Shown here piece by piece: positions 17,727 through 27,980 of a DNA stretch of 33,446 nt (the stretch's first letter is position 1; each line of letters opens with the position of its first letter). The translations under genes and the position numbers were made by a program. This stretch comes from Jeotgalibacillus proteolyticus. GTDB lineage: Bacteria > Bacillota > Bacilli > Bacillales > Jeotgalibacillaceae. Below the pieces are notes generated by a model. That model saw only the letters and a list, made by a program, of their open reading frames with translations. It was not told the origin of the DNA and did not search any database. The stretch is taken from contig NZ_PREZ01000013.1 of NCBI RefSeq assembly GCF_002926065.1, forward strand, positions 1 to 33,446, read 5' to 3'.

Positions 17727-18760
17727 TATTTCTCGTTTAGAAGCAATTGTGCTAGCGAAAACCGTTTCTTTAAATTCTCTTCCATTGTTTTTCCAATAAA
17801 GTTCGTAATGAACCTCACTTCTTTCGATATGTTCAAAGTACTTTGTGATATATGGACATTCCTGCTAATAAACGTATGAGTTTCCTGGAATAAACCATCG
17901 ATTTTCTTCTTTTCTTTTTTATAAAGAGATTCATCTTTCACAAAATAAGGATCAGGGATCAAAAAAGAATTCTGTTCATTAAAATCTCTATTAGTAGCTT
18001 TTTTTCTTATAATAGGTTCTAAATTCCCTATACTTGTCACCGATGCTATAACTTCACTCAAAGTAAAATTATCTTTATTAACACAAAAATATTTGTATAC
18101 CAATAACATACTAGTATTGATCTGGTCCATTGATAACCCGATAGACTTTAATCGCCTCCCAAGATCATAAAGAGACTGATTACGAGAGCCGACTTCCATC
18201 GGTACTGGAAAGTAATAATCCTTAGTTTTAGAAGCATTCCACACTGGTCTTAGATAGTCAGGAAGCTCATCTAATTCATCCTTCACTTCAACAAGAAAGC
18301 GATTTTCAGTATTATCGGTTGGAAAGACAATAAAGCTATTTGTTGTCCCTACTCTAGTGTCAATAACAATACCAATAGAGGTATTGAAGTGACTGATCAT
18401 CTTTACATTAACGTTGGCAGTAGTCGTTGCCTTGAAAACAAACTGATACCCTCTCGGTGTTTTAATTAAATGATGCTTAACCATTTCTCCATTCAGCAAT
18501 TGAATTAAGTATGATGCTTGGCCAAGGTCATCTAAATCAATAACAATGTATCCTTTTGGAATCAGCACCCCAATCCATCCGCCAATGGTTAAGTGAGCAT
18601 TGATTTCAGCTTCTGTTAATGATTCTTTTTTTAAATAGGAACCAAGTGGTTTCTTTGCTGCGTTGTATTGAGTATTACCGTTCATATAACCTTGACACTT
18701 AATAATTTTTGCATTCGGAAATACTGAGTTTATTATTTCTGTATAATAGGCAGATCTCAT
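17702..18760 (-). pseudogene. N-terminal fragment: primase-polymerase (Prim-Pol) domain
   Basis: A bifunctional primase/polymerase N-terminal domain is visible. Residue positions here are counted from the chosen start. AAKKPLGSYLKKESLTEAEI lies at about 30-55, GWIGVLIPKGYIVIDLDDLG at about 60-82 with the catalytic Asp pair in VIDLDD, then HLIKTPRGYQFVFKA and IDTRVGTTNSFIVFP. The ATG at 18760 is preferred because GGGAGG lies 7 bases upstream. After about residue 320 the frame leaves the conserved path and ends in unrelated residues. In phage satellites such proteins prime and unwind the element's own origin. With the two downstream fragments the original protein was about 800 residues. The catalytic domain is intact, so residual activity is possible. 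Confidence 0.7.
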
Positions 18761-18834
18761 GAATAGACCTCCCTCATCCATGGATTGATTAAATCCTTTT
18801 TAGGCATTAAAATAGATGTGTAGTATGTTTTTGC

Positions 18835-18874
18835 GCCTATTAACTCATTGCAGTGAGTTGATGGGCTTTTTTTT
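18835..18874 (+). terminator. Rho-independent terminator facing the plus strand, without an obvious gene
   Basis: A 13-bp stem with two G-U pairs (arms 18835-18847 and 18854-18866, loop TTGCAG) is followed by eight T residues on the plus strand. The genes on both sides run on the minus strand, so it has no protein-coding client. It may end an antisense or small RNA starting inside the primase gene. Confidence 0.55.
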
Positions 18875-18911
18875 ATTGTAGATTGCTTCTCACAAACTCT
18901 CAAAACGTCAT

Positions 18912-19118
18912 TCATCCTTTCTTTTTGTATTTCAGAATATCTCCACCGTTATTTTTCACCTCATCATAATATTTTTGCATATACAGCTGAACATCCTTCT
19001 TGTTAAACAACCACTTGCTGCCAAGCCTGATTTTAGGAAACTCTTCTTCATACAATAAATGTGTACAAATCGAGTTCCAAGACATATTTAAGTATGATGC
19101 TAATTGCTTAGAGTTCAT
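18912..19118 (-). CDS. Excisionase-like helix-turn-helix protein, possibly 5' truncated
   Basis: The 68-residue product shows an HTH_17/MerR-like excisionase fold: SKQLASYLNMSWNSICTHLL (about 3-22), EEEFPKIRLGSKWLFNKKDV (about 24-43) and a helical tail. Such proteins help the integrase excise the element or act as regulators of the replication module. There is no ribosome binding site before the ATG, and the bases upstream belong to a repressor gene on the other strand that has lost its own beginning, so a deletion appears to have joined the two 5' ends. It lies upstream of the primase gene on the same strand, as in phage satellites. Confidence 0.7.
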   Translation of the reverse strand: MNSKQLASYLNMSWNSICTHLLYEEEFPKIRLGSKWLFNKKDVQLYMQKYYDEVKNNGGDILKYKKKG

Positions 19119-19460
19119 AAAGAAAACTTCGCTAGAGACACTCCTCAGCCAGACACAATTAAGAAAATCGCTTCTGGATTAGATGTTGATTATTTTGTTT
19201 TAATGAAAGCTGCTGGCTTTATGGCTACCTCTAATGAGCTAATAAAAAATGAAAATGAAGATTTATTAGATATATATTTCAAAAAGAACAGTAAAGAAAA
19301 ACAAACTTACTATACAAAAGAAGAAATCATTCATAATTTTTTTGACTTAAATCATTTAGTCCACCAATCAGACTACCAGCTTCTATATAAAGGTCGTGTA
19401 ATTACAGACAAAGAGATTGAAAAAGTGAGAACGATGTTAAAATTACTTTTAGAAGATTAA
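19119..19460 (+). pseudogene. Phage-type repressor lacking its N-terminus
   Basis: The frame contains the last part of an XRE-family helix-turn-helix domain, ARDTPQPDTIKKIASGLDVD then YFVLMKAAGF, followed by a C-terminal part with YTKEEIIHNFFDLNHLVHQS and a final helix KVRTMLKLLLED. The first two-thirds of the HTH domain are missing: upstream of 19119 the DNA is the excisionase gene on the opposite strand. It would have been the lysogeny repressor of the element. Its stop lies 13 bases before the integrase start, so repressor and integrase formed an operon. Without the recognition helix it should not bind DNA. Confidence 0.7.
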
Positions 19461-19473
19461 AGGAGGTGAAATA

Positions 19474-20634
19474 TTGGCGCACATCTTAAAACGTGGTGGC
19501 AAATGGGCTTACATTGTAAACGTAGCAAGAGATCCAATAACAGGTAAACGCAGACAAATCACTAAGTCAGGTTTTAAAACGAAGAAAGAAGCTCAACTTG
19601 CAGCTGGTAAAGTGGAGAATTCAATTTCTAATGGTGGAGTTTTTCTTGAAAGTAACATTACCTTTGAAGACTTTGCACTTCAATGGGTCGACTACTATGC
19701 CACTCAGGTAAAAGTAAGCAGTGTTCGAGCACGAAGGATCGCAATGAAGCATCTTGTATCAGCTTGGGCAAACATTCCCTTAAAGAAGATCTCAAAGCAC
19801 ATGTATCAGTCTCGAATAAACGAATTAAGCCTACAGTTCAGTCATAACTACATTGACAGTATTCACACAACTGGCAATATGATCTTCAAACACGCTATAA
19901 GGAAAGATTTATTGAAGGTAAACCCTACAGAAGGCTTTGTTATGCCAAAGAAGCAAGTCACTGTTGAGGATATTGAGCAGGAAAACATTCAAGAAAAGTT
20001 TCTGGAGCTAGTAGAATTAAAGGAGTTTTTAACGGTTACGAAAGAAGAAGGTCTTTATCTAGATTACTTATGTTTTGTGACATTGGCTTACACAGGCATG
20101 CGTGTAGGTGAGTTACATGCATTAAAGTGGACAGATATTGATTTTACAAAAAAAGCAATACGAATTACAAAAACTTACTATAACCCGAACAATGTGAAGA
20201 CTGGGTACGAATTGTTAACCCCAAAAACCAAAAAATCGATTCGGACAATTGTCATTGATGAAGAATTAATCCAGTTATTTAAGGCACATAAACGAGAACA
20301 AGCTGTCTTAAAGATGAAACAACGTTTGTTATATCAGGATTCAAGTTTTATTTTTGCAGACAACAATGGTTACCCCATAGTTATGAAATTTGTAGCGATC
20401 CGTCTCCAGAGGTTACTTAAAAAGCTTGAGATTAATAAGCACATTACCCCTCATAGCTTCCGACACACGCATACTTCTCTTCTAATAGAAGCAGGAGCTG
20501 GCTTAAAGGAGATTCAAGAACGACTAGGTCATTCAGATATCAATACAACCATGAATATCTATGCTCACATGACCAAAAATATAGAAGAAAAGACCTCTCA
20601 TAAGTTCAGCGAACTTACAAAAGGCCTTCTCTAA
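19474..20634 (+). CDS. int: Site-specific tyrosine recombinase (integrase)
   Basis: The 386-residue integrase is of the phage/ICE type. It has an N-terminal arm-binding domain (KRGGKWAYIVNVARDPITGK, about 5-24), a SAM-like core-binding domain (about 60-165) and a catalytic domain with Arg in YTGMRVGELHALKW (about 211), HSFRHTH (about 329-335), GHSDINTTMNIY with the nucleophile Tyr (about 363). The start is TTG after AAAGGAGGTGA. It sits about 95 bases from the end of groEL and converges on it, the usual position of an integrase next to its attachment site. All catalytic residues are present, so it may still recombine. Confidence 0.9.
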   Translation: MAHILKRGGKWAYIVNVARDPITGKRRQITKSGFKTKKEAQLAAGKVENSISNGGVFLESNITFEDFALQWVDYYATQVKVSSVRARRIAMKHLVSAWANIPLKKISKHMYQSRINELSLQFSHNYIDSIHTTGNMIFKHAIRKDLLKVNPTEGFVMPKKQVTVEDIEQENIQEKFLELVELKEFLTVTKEEGLYLDYLCFVTLAYTGMRVGELHALKWTDIDFTKKAIRITKTYYNPNNVKTGYELLTPKTKKSIRTIVIDEELIQLFKAHKREQAVLKMKQRLLYQDSSFIFADNNGYPIVMKFVAIRLQRLLKKLEINKHITPHSFRHTHTSLLIEAGAGLKEIQERLGHSDINTTMNIYAHMTKNIEEKTSHKFSELTKGLL

Positions 20635-20728
20635 TTAGTATTATTCAGTTATAAAAAATTAACCGAAGTTAGCAATTCGTATTTCAAAACCTCATAACCT
20701 CTCTACTATCAAGGGTTCTGGGCGATGA
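20635..20728. other. Island/groEL junction, probable attachment-site region
   Basis: The 94 bases between the int stop and the groEL stop hold the island boundary. No clear rho-independent terminator is visible here, although groEL needs one, suggesting that insertion displaced it. The att core cannot be delimited because the opposite end of the island is not in the window; no second copy of the groEL 3' end was found by eye. Confidence 0.45.
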
Positions 20729-22381
<1,653 letters not shown>

Positions 22382-22448
22382 TCAAGGCTATTTAGCCTGA
22401 ATGTATTTTGGGTTATTGTGTTATTCTAAGTATAGGGGTTAAAAGCGC

Positions 22449-22733
22449 TTAGCCAAGTACAGCTAAGATGTCGCTTTCACGAAGGATCAGGTATTCTGCG
22501 CCCTGGTATTTCACTTCTGTTCCAGCGTATTTCGAGAAGATGATGCGGTCTTCAACAGAGACTTCAAGCGCCACTTTCTCTCCGCTGTCTGTCACACGGC
22601 CTGTACCAACTGCGACAACACGGCCTTCCTGCGGCTTTTCTTTCGCACTGTCTGGAAGGACAATTCCGCTGGATGTTTTTTCCTCTGACTCTACCAACTC
22701 AATTACTACGCGATCACCTAATGGTTTTAACAA
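22449..22733 (-). CDS. groES: Co-chaperonin GroES (Hsp10)
   Basis: The 94-residue lid of the GroEL chamber. Family features include the N-terminal [20 protein letters not shown], the mobile loop SSGIVLP (about 20-26), and [20 protein letters not shown] near the end. The TTG at 22733 is chosen over the upstream ATG because AAGGAGG lies 9 bases before it and the protein then begins like other Bacillus GroES (MLKPLGDRV). groEL follows after 88 bases in the same operon. Confidence 0.97.
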   Translation of the reverse strand: MLKPLGDRVVIELVESEEKTSSGIVLPDSAKEKPQEGRVVAVGTGRVTDSGEKVALEVSVEDRIIFSKYAGTEVKYQGAEYLILRESDILAVLG

Positions 22734-22768
22734 GTGAAACAACCTCCTTAAGATTATGTTCTGATTTA

Positions 22769-22795
22769 TTAGCACTCTAACTCATCGAGTGCTAA
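22769..22795. promoter_or_regulatory. CIRCE operator (HrcA binding site)
   Basis: A perfect TTAGCACTC-N9-GAGTGCTAA inverted repeat lies 35 bases before groES. HrcA represses groESL here and releases on heat shock. Confidence 0.97.
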
Positions 22796-22801
22796 CACAA
22801 T

Positions 22802-22838
22802 TATTATAATAAAGAATTCCACTTTTTTTTGCAAGCAG
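22802..22838 (-). promoter_or_regulatory. groESL promoter (sigma-A type)
   Basis: On the minus strand, TTGCAA, a 17-base spacer and TATTAT (overlapping TATAAT) lie immediately upstream of CIRCE, so that transcription would start at or next to the operator. Confidence 0.65.
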
Positions 22839-22890
22839 AAACCTCTACTTTTTTCCGACATATTCTGACCCTCATCCTGAGTGATTACAT

Positions 22891-22919
22891 TTGATGAGGC
22901 ACATAATTATTAGTAGAAT
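22891..22919 (+). promoter_or_regulatory. Probable sigma-A promoter of ydiL-ydiK
   Basis: TTGATG (22891-22896), a 17-base spacer and TAGAAT (22914-22919) lie about 60 bases before the ydiL start. Confidence 0.55.
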
Positions 22920-22979
22920 AAATACTATCGGCATTTCTTTTCGTGCAGTCGAGAAATTATCGTTAAAAGGAGCAGACAT

Positions 22980-23729
22980 GTGAAACGAACCTTCATTTTT
23001 ATACTGATTGCATACATTGTGATGCAGCTTTCCGGACTGGTCGGCGCCCCGCTTCTTTATATGCTTGGGCAGAATATGACCGACATCGAGCCGAACATTC
23101 TCATAAACCTTGCGACAGGGTACTGGATCTTCTTCAGCTTTTTAGTTGCGCTGATCGTGGTCTTCTTTTTACTAAGACGTCAAAAGGGTGTGCTTGACCT
23201 TCCAGGTGAAAAATCAAATGCAGGGATGGCTGTGGTATGGTCGATTGCGGGGATTTTTATCGCGTTCTTCAGCCAAATGATCGCCGTCCTCATTGAAACA
23301 GCGATTGGCATTGAACCGGGATCGGACAATACAGCGGATATTATCAGCCTGCTGTCGTACGTTCCAATTGCCGCGTTTGCGATTGCGATTTTCGGTCCGA
23401 TTCTAGAGGAGATTGTATTCCGCGGCGTTATTTTCGGATGGCTGTACCGCCGATATAACTTCTTTATTTCAGGAATCGTGAGTGCGATTATTTTTGCTGC
23501 GATTCATCTTGATTTTACCCACATATTAATTTATACGGCCATGGGCTTTGCTTTTGCATTTCTATATGCGAAGACAAAGCGGATTATTGTGCCGATCATT
23601 GCCCATATTGCCATCAACAGCTTTGTTGTAATGGTTCAGTTTGTGTTTGCAGATCAGATTGAGCGGATTATGGAAATGAATGAAGCGGCGTTTATTATCC
23701 TTCGGGTATTGGCAGGTGGGATTCTATGA
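22980..23729 (+). CDS. ydiL: CPBP family intramembrane metalloprotease (YdiL-like)
   Basis: This 249-residue multi-pass membrane protein has about seven hydrophobic segments and the three CPBP/Abi motifs: EEIVFR (about 143-148, EExxxR), FAAIH (about 177-181, FxxxH) and HIAIN (about 209-213, HxxxN). These form the metal site of the glutamic-type/Rce1-like protease fold. The start is GTG after AAAAGGAG. It overlaps ydiK by 4 bases. The position beside groES is the same as in B. subtilis. The substrate is unknown. Confidence 0.88.
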   Translation: MKRTFIFILIAYIVMQLSGLVGAPLLYMLGQNMTDIEPNILINLATGYWIFFSFLVALIVVFFLLRRQKGVLDLPGEKSNAGMAVVWSIAGIFIAFFSQMIAVLIETAIGIEPGSDNTADIISLLSYVPIAAFAIAIFGPILEEIVFRGVIFGWLYRRYNFFISGIVSAIIFAAIHLDFTHILIYTAMGFAFAFLYAKTKRIIVPIIAHIAINSFVVMVQFVFADQIERIMEMNEAAFIILRVLAGGIL

Positions 23730-23929
23730 GAAAGCCTTTAACACACGGGATTTTTTATCTTTTGCTTGGCGCTGCATTTACGTATTTTGCCGTCAATAGT
23801 GTAAACACAAATGGCTGGGGATTTTTTGCGTATCTCTTCATTTTGTTTGCCACGTATGATATCGGTGCCGGCATCCGGCTGATTGCGCTTCACTTTAAAA
23901 TTAAGCGGTATATGAACGAAAAAAAGTAG
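23726..23929 (+). CDS. ydiK: Small membrane protein YdiK
   Basis: 67 residues with two hydrophobic segments (about 9-27 and 31-53) and a basic C-terminus (KIKRYMNEKK). The ATG overlaps the ydiL stop by 4 bases (ATGA), so the two are coupled. Named by size, topology and conserved position between tatC and ydiL. Function unknown. Confidence 0.75.
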   Translation: MRKPLTHGIFYLLLGAAFTYFAVNSVNTNGWGFFAYLFILFATYDIGAGIRLIALHFKIKRYMNEKK

Positions 23930-23953
23930 CGGATTAGTCTCCGCTACTTTTTT
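23920..23953. terminator. Bidirectional terminator between ydiK and tatC
   Basis: Arms AAAAAAGTAGCGG and CCGCTACTTTTTT (13 bp, loop 8) lie across the convergent ends and include the ydiK stop codon; both orientations end in a T-run. Confidence 0.88.
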
Positions 23954-24740
23954 GTTTAGCTAATTCCCGGTCAATGCGTTCTCTTCGTTCGATTTCATCA
24001 AGCTCCCGCTGCTTCGCTTCTGCTTTCTGCGCTTTCCGGTAGCCAATTCGTGCAATCCACAAACTGATTTCATACAGCACCAAAAGCGGAACGGTTACAA
24101 GCATATGGGAGAAAATATCCGGCGGCGTCACAAAGGCTGCCACGACGATCAACACGAAGTATGCATACTTTCTGACCTTCGCTAGCTGCATCGGTGTGAC
24201 AAGTCCAAGCCGTGTCACAAAAAGCATAATCACCGGCAGCTGAAATAAAAAGCCGAACGGGATCGTCATTTGGAATAGGAATTGAAAAAATTCGTTGATG
24301 CCGATGACCTGCTGAATATCGAGTTTATCGGAAAGATTCATCATGAACCGGACAACAAATGGAAATAAAATAAAGTAAGCAAATGCAAGTCCTGCTAAAA
24401 ACAGTATCGCTGAAGCAGGTATATAGCTTAAGGTTACCTTTCTCTCCCGTTCTAAAAGTCCGGGGCTGACAAAGGACCAGAGCTGGTACAAAATTAACGG
24501 AGCCGTCATGATAAACGCAACGAATAAAATGATCTGGAAATAGATTTTTACAGGATCTGTTACCCGGAATGCGTTAAGCGTCATTTGCTGTGCTTCATCA
24601 GAGGATTGTAGGAACCGCATAAGCGGCTCTGCAAGGAAAAACCCCACCGCAATCGCAAAGACAAAGAAAACGACCACAATGATGAGTCGTTTTCTTATTT
24701 CATTTATATGATCATGGACGGACATATCTTTCTCGTTCAT
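23934..24740 (-). CDS. tatC: Twin-arginine translocase subunit TatC
   Basis: TatC is the receptor for twin-arginine signal peptides in the membrane. The 268-residue product has the cytoplasmic N-terminal HINEIRKRLI (about 11-20), six hydrophobic segments and the first periplasmic loop (DPVKIYFQ, about 62-69) with family-typical FVSPGLLERERK (about 89-100). The charged C-terminal tail of about 40 residues is longer than the minimum. It lies 18 bases after tatA on the same strand, a two-gene minimal Tat system of the TatAy-TatCy type. Confidence 0.95.
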   Translation of the reverse strand: MNEKDMSVHDHINEIRKRLIIVVVFFVFAIAVGFFLAEPLMRFLQSSDEAQQMTLNAFRVTDPVKIYFQIILFVAFIMTAPLILYQLWSFVSPGLLERERKVTLSYIPASAILFLAGLAFAYFILFPFVVRFMMNLSDKLDIQQVIGINEFFQFLFQMTIPFGFLFQLPVIMLFVTRLGLVTPMQLAKVRKYAYFVLIVVAAFVTPPDIFSHMLVTVPLLVLYEISLWIARIGYRKAQKAEAKQRELDEIERRERIDRELAKQKSSGD

Positions 24741-24758
24741 ATGGCCACCATCCCGTTT

Positions 24759-24932
24759 TTAGTGCTTCTTCTCTTCCTTCTTATCTTCATCGTCATCAGC
24801 AAGGCCTTTTGTGGCATCTTTGAATTCACGAAGTGTGCTTCCGGCAGCTTTCCCTAATTCCGGCAGTTTTTTCGGACCAAAAATCAAAAGGGCAACAATA
24901 GCGATGATGACTAGGCTCATTGGACCTGGCAT
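24759..24932 (-). CDS. tatA: Twin-arginine translocase pore subunit TatA
   Basis: The 57-residue TatA begins [20 protein letters not shown], a single membrane helix followed by the [15 protein letters not shown] hinge and amphipathic helix, FKDATKGL, and an acidic/basic tail rich in Asp, Glu and Lys. The FGP motif and the length are typical of Gram-positive TatAy. ATG after GAGGAGG. It is the first gene of tatA-tatC. Confidence 0.95.
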   Translation of the reverse strand: MPGPMSLVIIAIVALLIFGPKKLPELGKAAGSTLREFKDATKGLADDDEDKKEEKKH

Positions 24933-24987
24933 GGTGATGCACCTCCTCTTGTTCTTTCTTAATCATAAATCATTCTTTGTCATTTGG

Positions 24988-25668
24988 CTATTCCAATCCG
25001 TCCTCCAATTGTGACGGTTCTACGTCTTCTGTGCCGTAATGGCGCAAAAAATAGATCAGTGACTGAAGCTCAACCGCTAAGTCGATATGGTGAATGCGGA
25101 TCGTGTCAGGTACATTCAGCCTGGCCGGTGTGAAATTAAGAATGCCTTTTATCTCAAGCGGCACGAGCCTGTCAGTAATCGACTGGGCAGGACCTGCCGG
25201 CACCGTCAAGATCGCGACTTCAATCTCGCTTTTATTCACCCGCTCCTCAAGCTCGTCCATTGAATAAATCGGCACATCCCCGACTGAGGTCCCTGCTTTT
25301 TTCGGGTCGGCATCAAAAGCCATTTCTATTTTTGTGTTGTTGTTTTTTATAAAGTTATAATGAAGAAACGCAGTGCCAAGATTCCCGACCCCAATCAGAA
25401 TGACCTTTGAGACCTCGTCCTGATCAAGCGTTTTTCTGAAAAAAGTTAACAGGTAATTGACATTATACCCATATCCCTTTTTTCCTAATGCCCCAAAGTA
25501 GGAAAAGTCGCGGCGGATCGTTGCAGAATCCACCTTCACAGCATCACTTAATTCCTTCGAGGAAACCCGCTGCTTTCCTGAAGCATGAAGATTTTTTAAA
25601 AAGCGGTAATAAAGAGGCAGCCTCTTTGCGGTTGCCTGAGGTATTTTTATCTGGTCTTGATTCATGCC
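24988..25668 (-). CDS. rex: Redox-sensing transcriptional repressor Rex
   Basis: The 226-residue Rex has an N-terminal winged helix ([20 protein letters not shown] and [14 protein letters not shown], about 10-60) and a Rossmann domain with [13 protein letters not shown] (about 91-103), ending in a domain-swapped C-terminal helix. It senses the NADH/NAD+ ratio and represses fermentation and respiration genes. The ATG at 25668 is chosen because AGGGGGAG lies just upstream and the N-terminus then matches other Rex proteins. It lies upstream of tatA and divergent from ydiF. Confidence 0.95.
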   Translation of the reverse strand, partial: GMNQDQIKIPQATAKRLPLYYRFLKNLHASGKQRVSSKELSDAVKVDSATIRRDFSYFGALGKKGYGYNVNYLLTFFRKTLDQDEVSKVILIGVGNLGTAFLHYNFIKNNNTKIEMAFDADPKKAGTSVGDVPIYSMDELEERVNKSEIEVAILTVPAGPAQSITDRLVPLEIKGILNFTPARLNVPDTIRIHHIDLAVELQSLIYFLRHYGTEDVEPSQLEDGLE

Positions 25669-25934
25669 CACACTCCCCCTAAACTCCATTCCTGGCATGA
25701 CCAACGGGAGTCCCGTACAATCATATTTGTGAACGCTTCCATTCATTTATTAAGTATTAAGCACTCATTCGGAATTTTCATACTATATTCTGTTTATTCA
25801 AACCATTCCTTTTCATCATACACTATTCGACTCACGAAATGCAAAGTTTGCATATTTTTTCACAAATCCGTTATATTGCGCTTCTGTTCTTTGTTGCGAT
25901 ACACTTAATAGGTAGAAAATGAGGTGATTTCGGA
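25669..25934. other. Divergent intergenic region rex / ydiF
   Basis: AT-rich 266 bases that must hold the promoters of both genes. A Rex-like half-site TTGTGAA lies near 25728, but its second half is not convincing. No RNA gene is seen. Confidence 0.45.
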
Positions 25935-27872
25935 ATGATTTTATTACAGGTAAACGGGCTCTCAAAGTCCTTTGGGGCAGAAGAGATCCTTTCCAATATA
26001 AAGCTTGAGGTCCAGACAAAGGACCGCATCGCACTTGTCGGCCGAAATGGCGCAGGCAAATCAACCCTTTTAAAAATGATCGCCGGACAAATGTCCCATG
26101 ACGACGGAGAAATCATTAAACCAAAAGAGGTTTCAATAGGCTACCTCGAACAGCACACCGGATTAGAGTCGGAGCTGTCCATTTGGAATGAAATGCTTTC
26201 TGTTTTTGACCATTTAAAAAAGATGGAGCAGGATCTTCGTTCAAGTGAAGCCAAAATGGCAGACCCTGCGATTTATGAAGACCAGGAGCGCTATGACCGG
26301 CTGATGAAGGATTATGACGCACTCCAGGTTGCCTTTAAAGAACAGGGCGGCTATCAGTATGAAGCGGATCTTCGCTCTGTCCTCCATGGTCTGCGTTTTG
26401 GCCAGTTTGATTATGACACGAAGGTTTCGACCCTCAGCGGCGGACAGAAAACACGTCTTGCACTCGGCAAAATGCTGTTAACCAAACCTGACGTTATGAT
26501 TTTAGATGAGCCGACCAACCACCTGGATATTGAAACGCTCGGCTGGCTAGAGCAGTATTTGCAGGGATATCCCGGCGCCATTCTGATTGTCTCCCATGAC
26601 CGGTACTTTCTTGATAAGGTCGTCAATCAGGTAGTCGAGCTGTCGCGTCACCGCTCGAAAAAATACCACGGAAACTACAGCCGCTATTTAGATGAAAAAG
26701 CCTTGCATTATGAGCGTGAAATGAAGGAATTTGAAAAGCAGCAGGAAGAAATCGCAAAAATGGAGGACTTTATCGCACGGAACTTAGTGCGTGCCTCCAC
26801 TACAAAGCAGGCCCAAAGCCGACGCAAAAAGCTTCAGCGAATGGATAAAATGGACAGGCCTCAGGGAGATGAGAAATCAGCAAGCTTCACCTTCTCTATT
26901 GACCGGCAGAGCGGAAACGACGTCTTAAAGCTGAACGGACTTTCAATCGGCTATGAGAACCCTGTATCAAGGGACCTGAACGCCTCCCTCTCCCGACAGG
27001 AAAGCCTTGCGTTAATCGGGCCGAATGGCGTCGGTAAATCCACTCTTTTAAAAACGATCGTTAAAAAGATTGAGCCGCTTGAAGGCTCCATCCAATACGG
27101 CTCAAATGTCTCCATTGGCTACTACGATCAGGAGCAGGCAGAGCTGCACTCGAAAAAAACCGTCCTCAATGAACTGTGGGATGACTACCCGATGCATAAT
27201 GAAAAGGATATCCGGACGGTGCTTGGAAACTTTTTATTTTCAGGTGAGGATGTGTTAAAACCTGTTACTGCGCTGAGCGGAGGCGAAAAAGCCCGCCTTG
27301 CACTGGCGAAGCTTATGATGCAAAAATCCAATCTGCTGATTTTAGATGAGCCGACCAACCATCTGGATCTCGACAGTAAGGAGATATTAGAAAATGCATT
27401 AATAGATTACCCGGGAACCATTCTTTTTGTTTCCCATGACCGCTACTTTATTAACAGGATCGCAACACGCGTCCTTGAGCTTTCGCCGGATGCCGCGACA
27501 GAGTACCTCGGCGACTATGACTACTACATGGAAAAGAAGCTTGAAAAAGAAGAGCATGAAGCCTATGAACAAAAAGAAAAAGAAGCCCAAAACCCTTCCC
27601 TCTCCCCTCAAAAGGATAAAAACAGCTTCCAGCTCGATAAGGAGCAAAAAAGGAAGGAACGGCAGAAAAAACGCCGCTTAGAAGAGATTGAGCTTGAGAT
27701 CTCTGCGCTTGAAGAACAAATTGAACAAAATGAAACCCTGCTTTGTGACCCTGAGGTATTTCAGGATCATGAAAAGGTGATGCAATACAATGAAGAAATT
27801 GAACAGGCCAAAACCCTCATGGAAAATCTGATGGAGGAATGGACGGTTCTTGAGGAAGAAGTAGGAGAGTAA
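25935..27872 (+). CDS. ydiF: ABC-F family ATPase YdiF
   Basis: The 645-residue soluble protein has two ABC domains and no membrane segments. Domain 1: Walker A GRNGAGKST (about 36-44), signature LSGGQKTRLALGK (about 167), Walker B VMILDEPTNHLD. Linker (about 240-310) charged and helical. Domain 2: GPNGVGKST (about 362), LSGGEKARLALAK (about 455), LLILDEPTNHLD. The C-terminal 110 residues are a charged coiled coil. ABC-F proteins bind the ribosomal E site and relieve stalls; some protect against antibiotics. The ydiF/Uup-type C-terminal extension and the location point to the housekeeping member. ATG after GAGGTG. Confidence 0.93.
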   Translation: MILLQVNGLSKSFGAEEILSNIKLEVQTKDRIALVGRNGAGKSTLLKMIAGQMSHDDGEIIKPKEVSIGYLEQHTGLESELSIWNEMLSVFDHLKKMEQDLRSSEAKMADPAIYEDQERYDRLMKDYDALQVAFKEQGGYQYEADLRSVLHGLRFGQFDYDTKVSTLSGGQKTRLALGKMLLTKPDVMILDEPTNHLDIETLGWLEQYLQGYPGAILIVSHDRYFLDKVVNQVVELSRHRSKKYHGNYSRYLDEKALHYEREMKEFEKQQEEIAKMEDFIARNLVRASTTKQAQSRRKKLQRMDKMDRPQGDEKSASFTFSIDRQSGNDVLKLNGLSIGYENPVSRDLNASLSRQESLALIGPNGVGKSTLLKTIVKKIEPLEGSIQYGSNVSIGYYDQEQAELHSKKTVLNELWDDYPMHNEKDIRTVLGNFLFSGEDVLKPVTALSGGEKARLALAKLMMQKSNLLILDEPTNHLDLDSKEILENALIDYPGTILFVSHDRYFINRIATRVLELSPDAATEYLGDYDYYMEKKLEKEEHEAYEQKEKEAQNPSLSPQKDKNSFQLDKEQKRKERQKKRRLEEIELEISALEEQIEQNETLLCDPEVFQDHEKVMQYNEEIEQAKTLMENLMEEWTVLEEEVGE

Positions 27873-27879
27873 TCCACAG

Positions 27880-27920
27880 GACACAATCGACTTTTTTTGT
27901 AAAAGTTGATTGTGTCTTTT
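27880..27920 (+). terminator. Terminator after ydiF
   Basis: Arms GACACAATCGACTTTT and AAAAGTTGATTGTGTC (16 bp with a G-T pair) enclose TTTTGT... as loop and end in TTTT. Confidence 0.85.
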
Positions 27921-27980
27921 ATTAAGAACAGCCCGTCGAAATATGTTGAAATGATGACAGCTGTGTAACAATCCCCAAAG

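Noticed and set aside
25720-25745. Rex operator near TTGTGAA upstream of rex
   Set aside because: Only one half-site is clear; the expected TTCACAA partner at the right spacing is missing.
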